This document shows positions 42,873 through 50,934 of a stretch of DNA of 64,000 bases, piece after piece. The translations under genes and the position numbers were made by a program. The notes under the pieces are model-generated. The model was not told where the DNA came from and did not search any database. It saw only the letters and a list, made by a program, of their open reading frames with translations. This DNA is from Rubrobacter_D sp963840835 (lineage in GTDB: Bacteria > Actinomycetota > Rubrobacteria > Rubrobacterales > Rubrobacteraceae), in the NCBI GenBank assembly GCA_963840835.1, contig CAWJAM010000009.1, positions 186,001-250,000 on the forward strand, in the 5' to 3' direction. The number at the start of each line of letters is the position of its first letter. Position 1 is the stretch's first letter.

Positions 42873-44195
42873 TCACCGCAGGGCCCCGAGCCTCCCGAAG
42901 AACCCGGGGAAAGTCTTCGTCACACACCCAGGGTCGCGGATCACGATCCCCGACGCCACTAGCCCCGTTACCGCAAACGCCATCGCCATCCTGTGGTCGC
43001 CATAGGTCTCGACCAACGCAGGACGTACCTTTCCTGGTATTATGCGGATAGAGGTGGAGGTTTGTTGGGTTGTGAGGCCGAGGCGGTGGAGTTCGGTGGC
43101 GACGGCAGAGAGGCGGTCGGTCTCCTGCAGGCGGGTATGGCCGACGTTACGGATGGTAGTTGGGCCGTCTGCGAAGGGTGCGATGGCGGCGAGGGTCATC
43201 ATGGTGTCGGAGAAGGAGTTCATATCTACGTCGACACCGCGCAGGCGGTTGGGGCCCTTGATCTCGACGGAGTCGGGGGCGAGTTCGACCTTGCAGCCCA
43301 TTTCGCGCAGTACTTCGGCGAAGCGGAGGTCACCCTGCGCTGAGGTGGAGCTGAGGCCGGGGATCCTTACCCGCCCGCCGGTAACGGCAGCGGCGGCCAT
43401 GAAGTAGGAGGCGGCGGAGGCGTCGGGCTCTACTTCGTAGTCGCACGCCGTGTAGATGGAGGGCTCGACGGCGAAACGGTCTCTGGCCACCTCAACGTCC
43501 ACGCCGAAGGCCCGCATCACGGCGAGGGTGATGCCGACGTAGGGCCACTCCTCCCTGCCGGCGACCCGAAGCGTAACGGGAGCGCGGGCGTAGGGCGCGG
43601 CCATCAGCAGGCCACTCGCGAACTGGCTGCTCCTGGTCACGGAAATCTCGGCCGTTCCTCCCCCGATGCCGCCGCCGAGCACCTTGAGGGGGAATCGCCC
43701 GTCTTCCCTGGCGTAATCTACCGCGGCCCCTAGCTGGCGCATCCCGTCTACCAGGTCGGAGACCGGTCGCTCGCGCATCCTTGGGACCCCGTCCACAGTG
43801 TAAGGTCCCTTCCCCAGCGCCAACGCGGGCGGAAGGAAGCGGGCCACCGTTCCGGCGTTGCCGACGAAGAGGTCGAGGTCGCGCGTGGGGATCACCCCCC
43901 CCAGGCCCCCAACGCGGACCACTTTCTCGTCGACGTCGAGGTCGAAGCCGAGTTCGACGAGGGCGCTCATCAGCCAGTAGGGATCATCCGAGAAGAGGGG
44001 GTTTTCTATCCTGGAAGGCCCGTCGGCGAGGGCGGCGAGGAGGAGCGCGCGGTTGGTAACGCTCTTGGAACCCGGGACCGGCACGGTCGCGTCAGGCGGA
44101 CCGTCGAGGGGGATGATCTCGAACTCCTCGGGAAAATCACCCCGCACGTCTTCGACAGTGAAATCCACGCCTGGCACGCCGGCGACGCGGCTCAC
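42873..44195 (-). CDS. aroA: 3-phosphoshikimate 1-carboxyvinyltransferase (EPSP synthase)
   Basis: Sixth step of the shikimate pathway and the glyphosate target. Motifs are PGSKSVTNRALLLAALA, LFVGNAGTVARFLPPAL, RMRERPVSDLVDGMRQLG, SSQFASGLLMAAP, GHTRLQETDRLSAVA and YGDHRMAMAFAV. The product is 440 residues. GTG start at 44195 overlaps the rluB stop. The other shikimate genes here (aroC, K, B, Q) are in a separate operon 15 kb away. Codon use flips at 43037-43043, where the motif encodes RIIPG shortly before the DHRM loop. Confidence 0.95.
   Translation of the reverse strand: MSRVAGVPGVDFTVEDVRGDFPEEFEIIPLDGPPDATVPVPGSKSVTNRALLLAALADGPSRIENPLFSDDPYWLMSALVELGFDLDVDEKVVRVGGLGGVIPTRDLDLFVGNAGTVARFLPPALALGKGPYTVDGVPRMRERPVSDLVDGMRQLGAAVDYAREDGRFPLKVLGGGIGGGTAEISVTRSSQFASGLLMAAPYARAPVTLRVAGREEWPYVGITLAVMRAFGVDVEVARDRFAVEPSIYTACDYEVEPDASAASYFMAAAAVTGGRVRIPGLSSTSAQGDLRFAEVLREMGCKVELAPDSVEIKGPNRLRGVDVDMNSFSDTMMTLAAIAPFADGPTTIRNVGHTRLQETDRLSAVATELHRLGLTTQQTSTSIRIIPGKVRPALVETYGDHRMAMAFAVTGLVASGIVIRDPGCVTKTFPGFFGRLGALR
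43037..43043 (-). repeat. ATAATAC motif at coding-skew switch in aroA
   Basis: Coding strand context CCGCATAATACCA. C-rich codons precede and G-rich codons follow on the coding strand, the same polarity as on the + strand genes. Confidence 0.65.
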
Positions 44196-44887
44196 CGCAG
44201 CACCTCGAGCTCGCCGGTCGTGAGGGCCCTGTACTCCCCCTCGGGAAGCTCGCCAAGTCTTACCGGGCCGACGCGAGTCCTCTGCAGGGAGATCAAACCC
44301 AATCCCACGGCCGCACAGGCTCTACGTATTATGCGGTTACGGCCCTCATGGACGGTGAGGTTGAGGGTCGTGTGGGGCTGGGATGGTCTGATGTTGGCCA
44401 GGAGCGGGGGATGCATCTTGCCGTCTTCGAGGGTCGGGCCAGCGGCGAGGGCGGCGAGGGCGTCTTCGGGGACGGGGTTTTCGAGGGTGAGGCGGTATTG
44501 TTTCTCGACCCGCGAGGAGGGGTGGGTGATGCGGTGGGCGAGTCTACCGTCGTTGGTGAGGATGAGCAGGCCCGTCGTGTCCGCGTCCAGGCGCCCCGCG
44601 GGCACGAGACCAGGCACATCGGGCATCAGGTCGGCGACCTTCTTGCGGCCGCGCTCGTCTTTCATGGTGGTCAGGTAGCCCGCCGGTTTGTTCAGAGCCA
44701 GATAGACCAGGGTGTCGGGGAGGCGGACCCGGATGCCGTCGAGAGCTATCTCGTCTTCTTCTGTTACAGAGGTTCCGAGGGTCGCCCTCTCGCCGTTGAC
44801 GGTGACGCGGCCGGCCAGTATCGGTGATTCGGCCTTGCGGCGAGAGGGGGCCGCCCCGGCGCGGGCGAGGAACGCCTGCAGGCGCAC
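44192..44887 (-). CDS. rluB: Ribosomal large-subunit pseudouridine synthase B family
   Basis: Pseudouridine synthase with an N-terminal S4 domain (MRLQAFLARAGAAPSRRKAE). The catalytic motif is VPAGRLDADTTGLLILTNDG with the active Asp. The usual GRNRQVRRM near the C-terminus reads EGRNRIIRRACAAVG here, the change falling exactly on the ATAATAC motif (44326-44332). The 231-residue length fits RluB/RsuA. The scpA-scpB-rluB order is conserved widely. GTG start at 44887 overlaps the scpB stop by one base. Confidence 0.93.
   Translation of the reverse strand: MRLQAFLARAGAAPSRRKAESPILAGRVTVNGERATLGTSVTEEDEIALDGIRVRLPDTLVYLALNKPAGYLTTMKDERGRKKVADLMPDVPGLVPAGRLDADTTGLLILTNDGRLAHRITHPSSRVEKQYRLTLENPVPEDALAALAAGPTLEDGKMHPPLLANIRPSQPHTTLNLTVHEGRNRIIRRACAAVGLGLISLQRTRVGPVRLGELPEGEYRALTTGELEVLR
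44326..44332 (-). repeat. ATAATAC motif at coding-skew switch in rluB
   Basis: Coding strand context CCGCATAATACGTA, encoding RIIR where relatives have RQVR. C-rich before, G-rich after. Confidence 0.65.
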
Positions 44888-45501
44888 TATGAGGGCTCGC
44901 TGCTGCCGGCGTCCGGGGGGACGGGATGAGACGCCAGTCGTTCGCGCACGCGGGAGAGTTCCTCTTGCGTAACGAGCGAGCTCACTGGCGGGAAGTCGTC
45001 AGGGGAGGAGGCGCCTGTGGCTACGAGGAACTCGTCTGTCACGCTGAGGAGGGCGGGTGAGCCAGGGGCGTCCTGGTCGGTACCGACCTCCACGAGGAGG
45101 TTGCGATCGATCAGGGACCGTACCACCGCGTCGGAATTGACGCCGCGCACCCGCGAGACGCCGCCGCGCGTCAGCGGTCCGAGATAGAGGGCGCACGCCA
45201 GCACCTCGTGGGCCGCGCCGGAGAGCGGCGCCGGACGCGCCTCCTCCCTGAAGCGCTCGACGGCGACCGAGCAACTCGGGTTCGTGGAGAGCAGGTAACC
45301 CCCCGCGACGTTCCTCAGCACGATGCCTGAACCCTCGGGCACGTAACGCTCCATCAAGTTGGCCAGAGCGGTCTCGGTCTCGCGTTTACTCAGACCAGTC
45401 GCCGAGCTCAGGTCGGGGGGGCTGATGGGGCCTGTACTTACCAGCAGGACCGCTTCGATTAGATGCTCGGGCAGGGGATGGACGGACGTTTGCTCTCTCA
45501 T
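44887..45501 (-). CDS. scpB: Segregation and condensation protein B
   Basis: Winged-helix partner of ScpA and SMC in chromosome condensation. The 204-residue protein shows LIEAVLLVSTGPISPPDLSS, GSGIVLRNVAGGYLLSTNPS, HEVLACALYLGPLTRGGVSR and RGVNSDAVVRSLIDRNLLVE. Start ATG 45501 overlaps the scpA stop as ATGA. A short acidic C-terminal tail follows the second winged helix. The smc gene is not in the window. Confidence 0.92.
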   Translation of the reverse strand: MREQTSVHPLPEHLIEAVLLVSTGPISPPDLSSATGLSKRETETALANLMERYVPEGSGIVLRNVAGGYLLSTNPSCSVAVERFREEARPAPLSGAAHEVLACALYLGPLTRGGVSRVRGVNSDAVVRSLIDRNLLVEVGTDQDAPGSPALLSVTDEFLVATGASSPDDFPPVSSLVTQEELSRVRERLASHPVPPDAGSSEPS

Positions 45502-46223
45502 GCCGACGGCTTCAGGGTCAGGGGGCCCAAGGGTTCTGTCTGCTCGAGCGTAAGGTTCCCCTCCTGGGCGAGCGAGAGCGCGGCGGCGAAGGCGACGGCC
45601 CTGTTCAGCCGGTCCATGCCCTCGGTGAGCCTCTCGTAGGAGATTGGTCCGTTCGCGAGGGCCGCGCGGATCACACCCGCGAGCTCCTGGAGGGTGATGG
45701 TGATCGGGCCGAGGTGCCCCACCGGGGGCTCGATAAGCCTCGAGAACGCCTGCCGCGCGGCGAGGGAGACGCGGTCTGGCTTTATGCGCAGCCGGCCTGG
45801 TCTCGGGGGTACTGAGTGGGCGGACGGGTAATGCCCCGCATTAGAGGCGAAGATTTCACGCAGTCGCTCGGCCGCGCGCTGGATCTTCAAGTATTCCACG
45901 AGTCTCTCGGCGAGCTCTTCGGGCGAGAGCATCTCGCCATCGTCTACCTCAGCCTCGGGATCGAGCTCGGGGGTGAGCGTGCGGCTTTTGAGCAGGATCA
46001 GGGCTGCGGCCGAGCCGGCGAAGTCGGTGTCGCGTTCCAGGCCGCCTTCGGCCCCAGGGTCTCTCGATCCAAAATACGACTCGACGAGCTCGCGCAGGGG
46101 GACCTCGAAGATCTCCAACTCGTCCTTCAGGATCAGGGCGAGCAGCCACTCGTAGGGCCCCGAGTAGACGTCGAGCTCGACGGTGAAGTCCGAGAGCGAG
46201 CGCCCTTGGGACTCGAAGGTCAT
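45498..46223 (-). CDS. scpA: Segregation and condensation protein A
   Basis: Kleisin subunit bridging SMC heads. N-terminal FTVELDVYSGPYEWLLALIL and VPLRELVESYF are typical, as are AAALILLKSRTLTPELDPE and the C-terminal winged helix with ISYERLTEGMDRLNRAVAFA and LEQTEPLGPLTLKPSA. The product is 241 residues. The first gene upstream is ald, with an ATGA overlap, so scpA probably depends on that operon promoter. Confidence 0.93.
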   Translation of the reverse strand: MTFESQGRSLSDFTVELDVYSGPYEWLLALILKDELEIFEVPLRELVESYFGSRDPGAEGGLERDTDFAGSAAALILLKSRTLTPELDPEAEVDDGEMLSPEELAERLVEYLKIQRAAERLREIFASNAGHYPSAHSVPPRPGRLRIKPDRVSLAARQAFSRLIEPPVGHLGPITITLQELAGVIRAALANGPISYERLTEGMDRLNRAVAFAAALSLAQEGNLTLEQTEPLGPLTLKPSA

Positions 46224-47353
46224 CTGGCCTCCGAGTGGATGGGCAGGACGGAGGAGAGCTGATTGTGCTCCAAGCCCGTGGCGCGGGCGAGCACTGGGTC
46301 AACGACCCGCCCTTCGGCGACGACGACGCCCCTCGCGAGCCCCTCGTCGGACCCGAGCGCGTCAGGTAGGCCGACGCCGGCCAGACGGCGCATGGGCGAC
46401 AAGAGAGCGTTACTCAGGGCTCTGGTGGCCGTGACGGGCACCGATGCTGGCACGTTCTTGACGCAGTAGTGGGTCACGCCGTACTCGACGAAGGTTGGGT
46501 CGGCCAGCGTGGTCGGGCGGGAGGTCTCGACGCAACCCCCGTAGTCCACGTCCACGTCCACGATCACGCTCCCCTCCTTCATCTGGGAGACGGTCTCGCG
46601 GTCGACGAGGGCGGGCGTGCGGGTGCCAACCACGTGAATCGCCCCTATGAGGAGATCAGAGCGCAGGACGGCGTCCCTGATCCCGAGGCTGCTCGCCGCC
46701 AGCGTCGTCACGTCGGAGAGGTTGGCCCCCTCCAGGCGCCTGAGCCGGTCGAGGTCCCGATCTATGACCACGACCGAGGCCCCCATGCCGCTCGCCGTCC
46801 TCGCCGCGCCGGCCCCGACGATGCCGCAACCCAGGATGACCACGCGTCCAGGCCTGACGCCTGCGGCGCCGCCGAGCAGGATGCCGCGGCCCCCGAAGGG
46901 GCGCTGCAGGTAGTGGGCGCCTATCTGCGGGGTGAGACGGCCGGCGATCTCGCTCATCGGCGTGAGGATGGGCAGACCTCCCCGTCCGTCGCGTATTGCC
47001 TCCATGGCGAAGGCGACGCACCGGGAGTCGAGGAGGGCCTCCATCAGGCTCGGGTTCACCGGCAAGGAGAGGAAAGAGAGGAGGATCAACCCCTCCCTCA
47101 GATGCTCGTACTCCTCCTGTACGGGCCCGTAGACCTTGACGACGATCTCCGCATCGGCGTACACCTTCGCCGCCTCGCCTACGAGGCGTCCGCCGGCCTC
47201 CTCGTAGGCGACGTCGGCGATGCTGGAGGCCTCCCCGGCTCCCGCCTCGACGAACACCCTGTGCCCCGCCCGGGTCAGCTCGTAGACGGCGTGCGGGGCC
47301 AGCGCGACCCTGCTCTCACCCGGCGTCCTCTCCTTGAGCACCCCGATCCTCAT
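46220..47353 (-). CDS. ald: Alanine dehydrogenase
   Basis: NAD-dependent conversion of alanine to pyruvate and ammonia. It reads MRIGVLKERTPGESRVALAP, then VEAGAGEASSIADVAYEEAG, LLSFLSLPVNPSLMEAL, VVILGCGIVGAGAARTASGM and the C-terminal FVEYGVTHYCVKNVPASVP. ATG 47353 has a strong GGGGGGTAAG upstream; the frame continues to 47401 without conserved residues. 377 residues. It overlaps scpA, an arrangement seen in several actinobacteria. Confidence 0.95.
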   Translation of the reverse strand: MRIGVLKERTPGESRVALAPHAVYELTRAGHRVFVEAGAGEASSIADVAYEEAGGRLVGEAAKVYADAEIVVKVYGPVQEEYEHLREGLILLSFLSLPVNPSLMEALLDSRCVAFAMEAIRDGRGGLPILTPMSEIAGRLTPQIGAHYLQRPFGGRGILLGGAAGVRPGRVVILGCGIVGAGAARTASGMGASVVVIDRDLDRLRRLEGANLSDVTTLAASSLGIRDAVLRSDLLIGAIHVVGTRTPALVDRETVSQMKEGSVIVDVDVDYGGCVETSRPTTLADPTFVEYGVTHYCVKNVPASVPVTATRALSNALLSPMRRLAGVGLPDALGSDEGLARGVVVAEGRVVDPVLARATGLEHNQLSSVLPIHSEAR

Positions 47354-47491
47354 CGTCTTACCCCCCAACGCGTGAGTGCCGGATCGCCTTCGTGCGGGCA
47401 CCGCGGTCTCATGACCCTAAAGGGTACCCTGGAAATCATCCGCGATCCAACCCCACGCTCGCGGTCCTCGCGCGTATTCCCGCAACTACTT

Positions 47492-48052
47492 TCAGGCCGT
47501 CCTCCACGATGGGTGTGCCAGCAAGAAGCTCTCCAGTTCCTTCTCGGCCCCGAGGATCCCGAGGCCGATCTCGCCTTCGGCGACCGGCGTCCACGTCGGG
47601 GCGAACCGGACGCGAAAGCCCGCGTCGCGGAGGTCGAGGGCAAGGGCTTGCAGGGCCGCCGCGGGGGCCGGGCGCACGGGCCTGACGCGGGCGGCCCTGG
47701 TCTGTAGGACAGCGTCGGAGAGCGCCGCGGCGATCGCGAGCGAGCGCAAGACGGCCTCCAGGGCACAGCCGAGGTCGGTCTCGGAGAGGGCCAGGATCTC
47801 GCCCAGCATCTCGCGCCGGCCCCCCGCGGCGTCTTCGGTCTCGACCACGGAGCAGCGCGCCGCCACTGGCGGGGCTGGAAGCGTCGGCGCCTCTGGCACG
47901 TCTTCTGGATGCCTGAAGGAGAGCGTCGCCGAGAACTCGATCAGGCCCGAGGAGCGGGTCGCCAGGGTCCCGGCGGGATCCCCCGTCAGGCGCACGACCG
48001 CCGGCCGCGTTTCGGCCCTGAGGAGGCTGCGCGTTGCCCCCTTCTGTCTCAG
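47492..48052 (-). CDS. Unrecognised protein after pyrG, non-canonical start
   Basis: I do not recognise this family. The first GTG in frame is 47995, but protein-like sequence continues 19 codons upstream (RSLLRAETRPAVVRLTGDP) to a CTG at 48052 that overlaps the pyrG stop as CTGA, a position where ATGA would be usual. From there the product is 186 residues. It has a Pro/Ala-rich middle, an acidic/Leu-rich helix (REMLGEILALSETDLGCALE) and an Ala/Leu-rich C-terminal half (LQALALDLRDAGFRVRFAPT). No membrane segments or known motifs. Codon use is like its neighbours. Confidence 0.55.
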   Translation of the reverse strand: MRQKGATRSLLRAETRPAVVRLTGDPAGTLATRSSGLIEFSATLSFRHPEDVPEAPTLPAPPVAARCSVVETEDAAGGRREMLGEILALSETDLGCALEAVLRSLAIAAALSDAVLQTRAARVRPVRPAPAAALQALALDLRDAGFRVRFAPTWTPVAEGEIGLGILGAEKELESFLLAHPSWRTA

Positions 48053-49692
48053 CGGGCCGCCCGCTCTTCCGGCCTAGCCGCTTCGCCGGGCGCTTCTAGG
48101 GCGACTGCGCAGGCTTTGACGAAGCCGAAGAACAGCGGGTGGGGCCTCAGGGGGCGGCTCTTGAACTCGGGGTGGAACTGGCTCCCGATGTAGAACGGGT
48201 GGTCTGCTATCTCGGCGATCTCCACCAGCCTGCCATCTGGCGAGGTGCCTGAGAAGACCATCCCGGCATCCTCAAGGGCGTCCCTGTAGGCGTTGTTCAC
48301 CTCGAAGCGGTGGCGGTGGCGTTCGCCGACTAGTTTGGCCCCGTAGATCTGCTCGGCCAGGGTTCCTGGCGAGATCTCGCAGGGCCAGTGCCCCAGGCGC
48401 ATCGTGCCGCCCATCTCGACGCCGACTTGGTCTGGCATGATGTCTATGACGGGGTGCGGCGTGTCCTGCTCGAACTCGGTGGAGTTCGCCATCTCCAGAC
48501 CCGCGACGTTGCGGGCGAACTCGATGACCTCTATCTGCATCCCGAGGCAGAGCCCGAGGTAGGGCGTCCCCGTCTCCCTGGCGTAGCGGGCTGCCTCGAT
48601 CTTGCCCTCCGCGCCCCTGTGCCCGAAGCCTGGGAGCACGAGCACGCCGTCCACGCCGGCGAGCCGCTCCTCCGTAGAGGCCCGGTCCACGAGTTGCTCG
48701 GAGTCAACCCAGTCGAGCTCCACCTTCAGGCCGTGGGCGCCGCCGGCGTGGGCCAGGGCCTCCACCACGGAGAGGTAGGCGTCCTGCAGCTTGATGTACT
48801 TACCGATGATCGCCACCCTGACTTTGTGGCGAGCCTCAAGCATGCGTGAGACGAGAAGGCGCCACTCCCCGAGGTCGGTGGGGGGAGCGCTCAGGCCAAG
48901 TTTATCGACAACCAACTCGTCGAGGCCCTCGTCGTGCAGGCTCAGGGGGATAGCGTACAGGTTGGGGGCGTCCTCGGCCGCTATAACGGAGTCGAGCTCG
49001 GTGTCGGCGAAGAGCGCGATCTTCTTCCTTATCTCGTCGCTTATGGGCCTGTCGGCGCGGCAGATAAGCACGTCGGGGCTAATGCCGATCTCGCGCAGGC
49101 GCTGCGCCGAGTGCTGGGTCGGCTTGGTCTTCAGCTCGCCGGCGGCCTCGATGTAGGGCACGTAGGAGACGTGAACGTAGAGAACGTTCTTGCGCCCCAC
49201 GTCATTGCGGAACTGCCTTATGGCTTCCAGAAAGGGCAGGCTCTCGATGTCGCCTACTGTGCCCCCGATCTCGGTGATGACGACGTCCTTGTCCTGCCCC
49301 AGGCGCCCTATGCGGTTCTTGATCTCGTTGGTTATGTGCGGGATGACCTGCACGGTCGCCCCGAGGTAATCCCCCCGCCTCTCGCGGGTTATGACCTCCC
49401 AGTAAACGCTCCCCGTCGTCACGTTGGAGAGCCGGCCCAGGTTCTCGTCGAGGAACCTTTCATAGTGGCCGAGGTCGAGGTCCGTCTCGGCCCCGTCCTC
49501 CGTCACGAAGACCTCGCCGTGCTGGTAAGGGTTCATGGTTCCCGGGTCCACGTTGATGTAGGGGTCGAACTTCTGGAGCACGACCCGAAAGCCGCGGCTC
49601 TTGAGGAGCATGCCAAGGGCCGCCGCGCTCGTGCCCTTGCCGATCGAAGACACGACGCCCCCGGTCACGAAGATATACTTGGTCTCGCTCAT
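48049..49692 (-). CDS. pyrG: CTP synthase
   Basis: Aminates UTP to CTP with glutamine. The N-terminal amidoligase shows KYIFVTGGVVSSIGKGTSAA, KFDPYINVDPGTMNPYQHGE and GGTVGDIESLPFLEAIRQF. The C-terminal glutaminase has LPGFGHRGAEGK, the nucleophile Cys in LGLCLGMQ, and HPEFKSRPLRPHPLFFGFV. 547 residues. ATG 49692 opens the - strand cluster; the next gene downstream overlaps its stop. Confidence 0.97.
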   Translation of the reverse strand: MSETKYIFVTGGVVSSIGKGTSAAALGMLLKSRGFRVVLQKFDPYINVDPGTMNPYQHGEVFVTEDGAETDLDLGHYERFLDENLGRLSNVTTGSVYWEVITRERRGDYLGATVQVIPHITNEIKNRIGRLGQDKDVVITEIGGTVGDIESLPFLEAIRQFRNDVGRKNVLYVHVSYVPYIEAAGELKTKPTQHSAQRLREIGISPDVLICRADRPISDEIRKKIALFADTELDSVIAAEDAPNLYAIPLSLHDEGLDELVVDKLGLSAPPTDLGEWRLLVSRMLEARHKVRVAIIGKYIKLQDAYLSVVEALAHAGGAHGLKVELDWVDSEQLVDRASTEERLAGVDGVLVLPGFGHRGAEGKIEAARYARETGTPYLGLCLGMQIEVIEFARNVAGLEMANSTEFEQDTPHPVIDIMPDQVGVEMGGTMRLGHWPCEISPGTLAEQIYGAKLVGERHRHRFEVNNAYRDALEDAGMVFSGTSPDGRLVEIAEIADHPFYIGSQFHPEFKSRPLRPHPLFFGFVKACAVALEAPGEAARPEERAAR

Positions 49693-50226
49693 CTACACCC
49701 CCAGAAAGGAACCATCAGGACGCCCCGACCTACCGGACGGATCGGGGTAGAGAACCCGGCTGCAGTGAGGCGCGGGATCATGGCTTCCCGCAATCGTCTA
49801 CGCCGGCGCACCTGCATGGATCTTTATCATACGACGTTTGGCGCGGAAATTAAACAGCCCCGCACGCCCAATCTCCGGTCTCCCTGCGCCGCGTGAGGAC
49901 GAGACGAGCAATCTAGCCCACACGGCGCCGCCTGTTCCGGCGCGATCACATTGACGAGTTCGGGAGAAGCACGCAACTTATGCAAGGACCACGAGCGCAC
50001 CGTACACGAGAACTTCCGCGTATGTAACGGCCCCAAGGATATCCGCTGCTAGCTTTAGAGGTATACGAGAGGGCGAACGTCGTCTCATCGGCCTTCTCAT
50101 AGAAGTTCGCGACACGTACTGAAACGGAGATTCGAGAAAGCTGTGAAATTATGACAGAGACGCAACCATTCCGAAAAGCCGGAATGATCCGCTAACCTGC
50201 TGGCTCGGGTCCTGGGGAATAGGGGC
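49693..50226. other. Divergent intergenic region upstream of pyrG
   Basis: This 534-base gap between pyrG (leftward) and two small rightward genes carries a possible pyrG promoter (49826-49854). I see no frame with a recognisable product, no tRNA and no clear terminator in the remainder. Confidence 0.5.
49826..49854 (-). promoter_or_regulatory. Possible pyrG promoter
   Basis: On the - strand TATGAT (49826-49831) is preceded at 17 bases by TTTAAT. The -35 match is poor; position about 135 bases upstream of the ATG is plausible. Confidence 0.4.
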
Positions 50227-50268
50227 TTGCGAAAGGTGCACCTTGCTTGTTCGGGTGGCATCATTGTG

Positions 50269-50490
50269 GTGAGCGAAAGGAAGTTGGATGTCTTCTTGGT
50301 AGTCCTGGCGGTTGTGTTCATCGTGTTCACCGCGAAGTATATCAGGGGGCGTGTGAGGGGTCGGGGACCCCTCGGCTTGTTCTCCCAACCCCGCCACACC
50401 TTCGCCCAGTACGACGACGAGGGCGAAAGTGAAGGGACCGATGCCGAAGGTGGCGACTCCGGGGGCGACGGAGGGAAGGCCCGCGGTTAA
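50269..50490 (+). CDS. Tiny single-pass membrane protein
   Basis: About 73 residues from GTG 50269: a short basic start (SERK), one hydrophobic helix (LDVFLVVLAVVFIVFTAKYI), basic residues (RGRVRGRG), then a Gly/Asp/Glu-rich tail (DDEGESEGTDAEGGDSGGDG). The in-frame TTG 50227 is an alternative. The helix-plus-basic-flank pattern looks like a true bitopic protein, but there is no family match that I know. Coding status is moderate. Confidence 0.45.
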   Translation: MSERKLDVFLVVLAVVFIVFTAKYIRGRVRGRGPLGLFSQPRHTFAQYDDEGESEGTDAEGGDSGGDGGKARG

Positions 50491-50578
50491 CTTCGCGCCA
50501 CACGTAGGCCTCCTTCCTGCACGGCTCCTATCGGTGTAGTTCCGAGGAAAACCCTTCCCCAATGTACGTTGAATACGC

Positions 50579-50584
50579 CATAAT
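50579..50584 (+). promoter_or_regulatory. Probable leaderless -10 before the 50591 gene
   Basis: CATAAT lies six bases before ATG 50591, the same spacing as at rsiG and hflX. No strong -35 is visible. Confidence 0.4.
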
Positions 50585-50590
50585 GGTAGC

Positions 50591-50836
50591 ATGCGGACCC
50601 GGAGCCTCATCACTTTCTTTGTGGGAGCGGCGCTCTTCGCCGTCGTGCCCTACTTCGACTCCGAGATACCGGGGGAGGGGGAACGTGGAGAGTTGCTCAT
50701 AAGCGTCGTGCTCGGACTGGTGGTGGGCGCGATGGTAGTCTTGGCGGGCGCGTTGAGTCGCGGCGCATGTCGTCGAGGACGGCGGGGTTCCGCCGCACGA
50801 ACACCTCGTCGTAGTATCGGCGCACGACCCGCTTGA
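50591..50836 (+). CDS. Tiny two-helix membrane protein, C-terminus possibly altered by a rearrangement
   Basis: An 81-residue frame with two hydrophobic helices: SLITFFVGAALFAVVPYF and LLISVVLGLVVGAMVVLAGAL. After about residue 55 (near 50755) the sequence becomes Arg-rich and low-complexity (CRRGRRGSAARTPRRS). That part is the antisense of a recognisable gene fragment on the - strand (see the remnant at 50757-50852), so the original C-terminus was probably lost at a junction. Function unknown. Confidence 0.45.
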   Translation: MRTRSLITFFVGAALFAVVPYFDSEIPGEGERGELLISVVLGLVVGAMVVLAGALSRGACRRGRRGSAARTPRRSIGARPA

Positions 50837-50852
50837 GATCCTCACCCGCCAT
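50757..50852 (-). pseudogene. N-terminal remnant of a SnoaL-like protein gene
   Basis: On the - strand from ATG 50852 the sequence reads MAGEDLKRVVRRYYDEVF, then RRNPAVLDDMRRDS. This is the characteristic first helix pair of SnoaL/polyketide-cyclase-like proteins (VVRRYYDEVFxRxNPxxLDD). After about 32 codons the frame loses similarity and runs into the opposite strand gene, so only a stub remains. Confidence 0.6.
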
Positions 50853-50934
50853 CGTGGCCACCTCGTCCCTCGGGTCCCGGCCCCGAAAGGTTACGGCAAG
50901 TCGCCGCCGCCCTCAAGCGACGACCGCAAATCCA

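Noticed and set aside
49693..49860. CTP-responsive attenuator upstream of pyrG
   Set aside because: No terminator hairpin with T tract and no GGGC-type transcript start could be placed in the leader.
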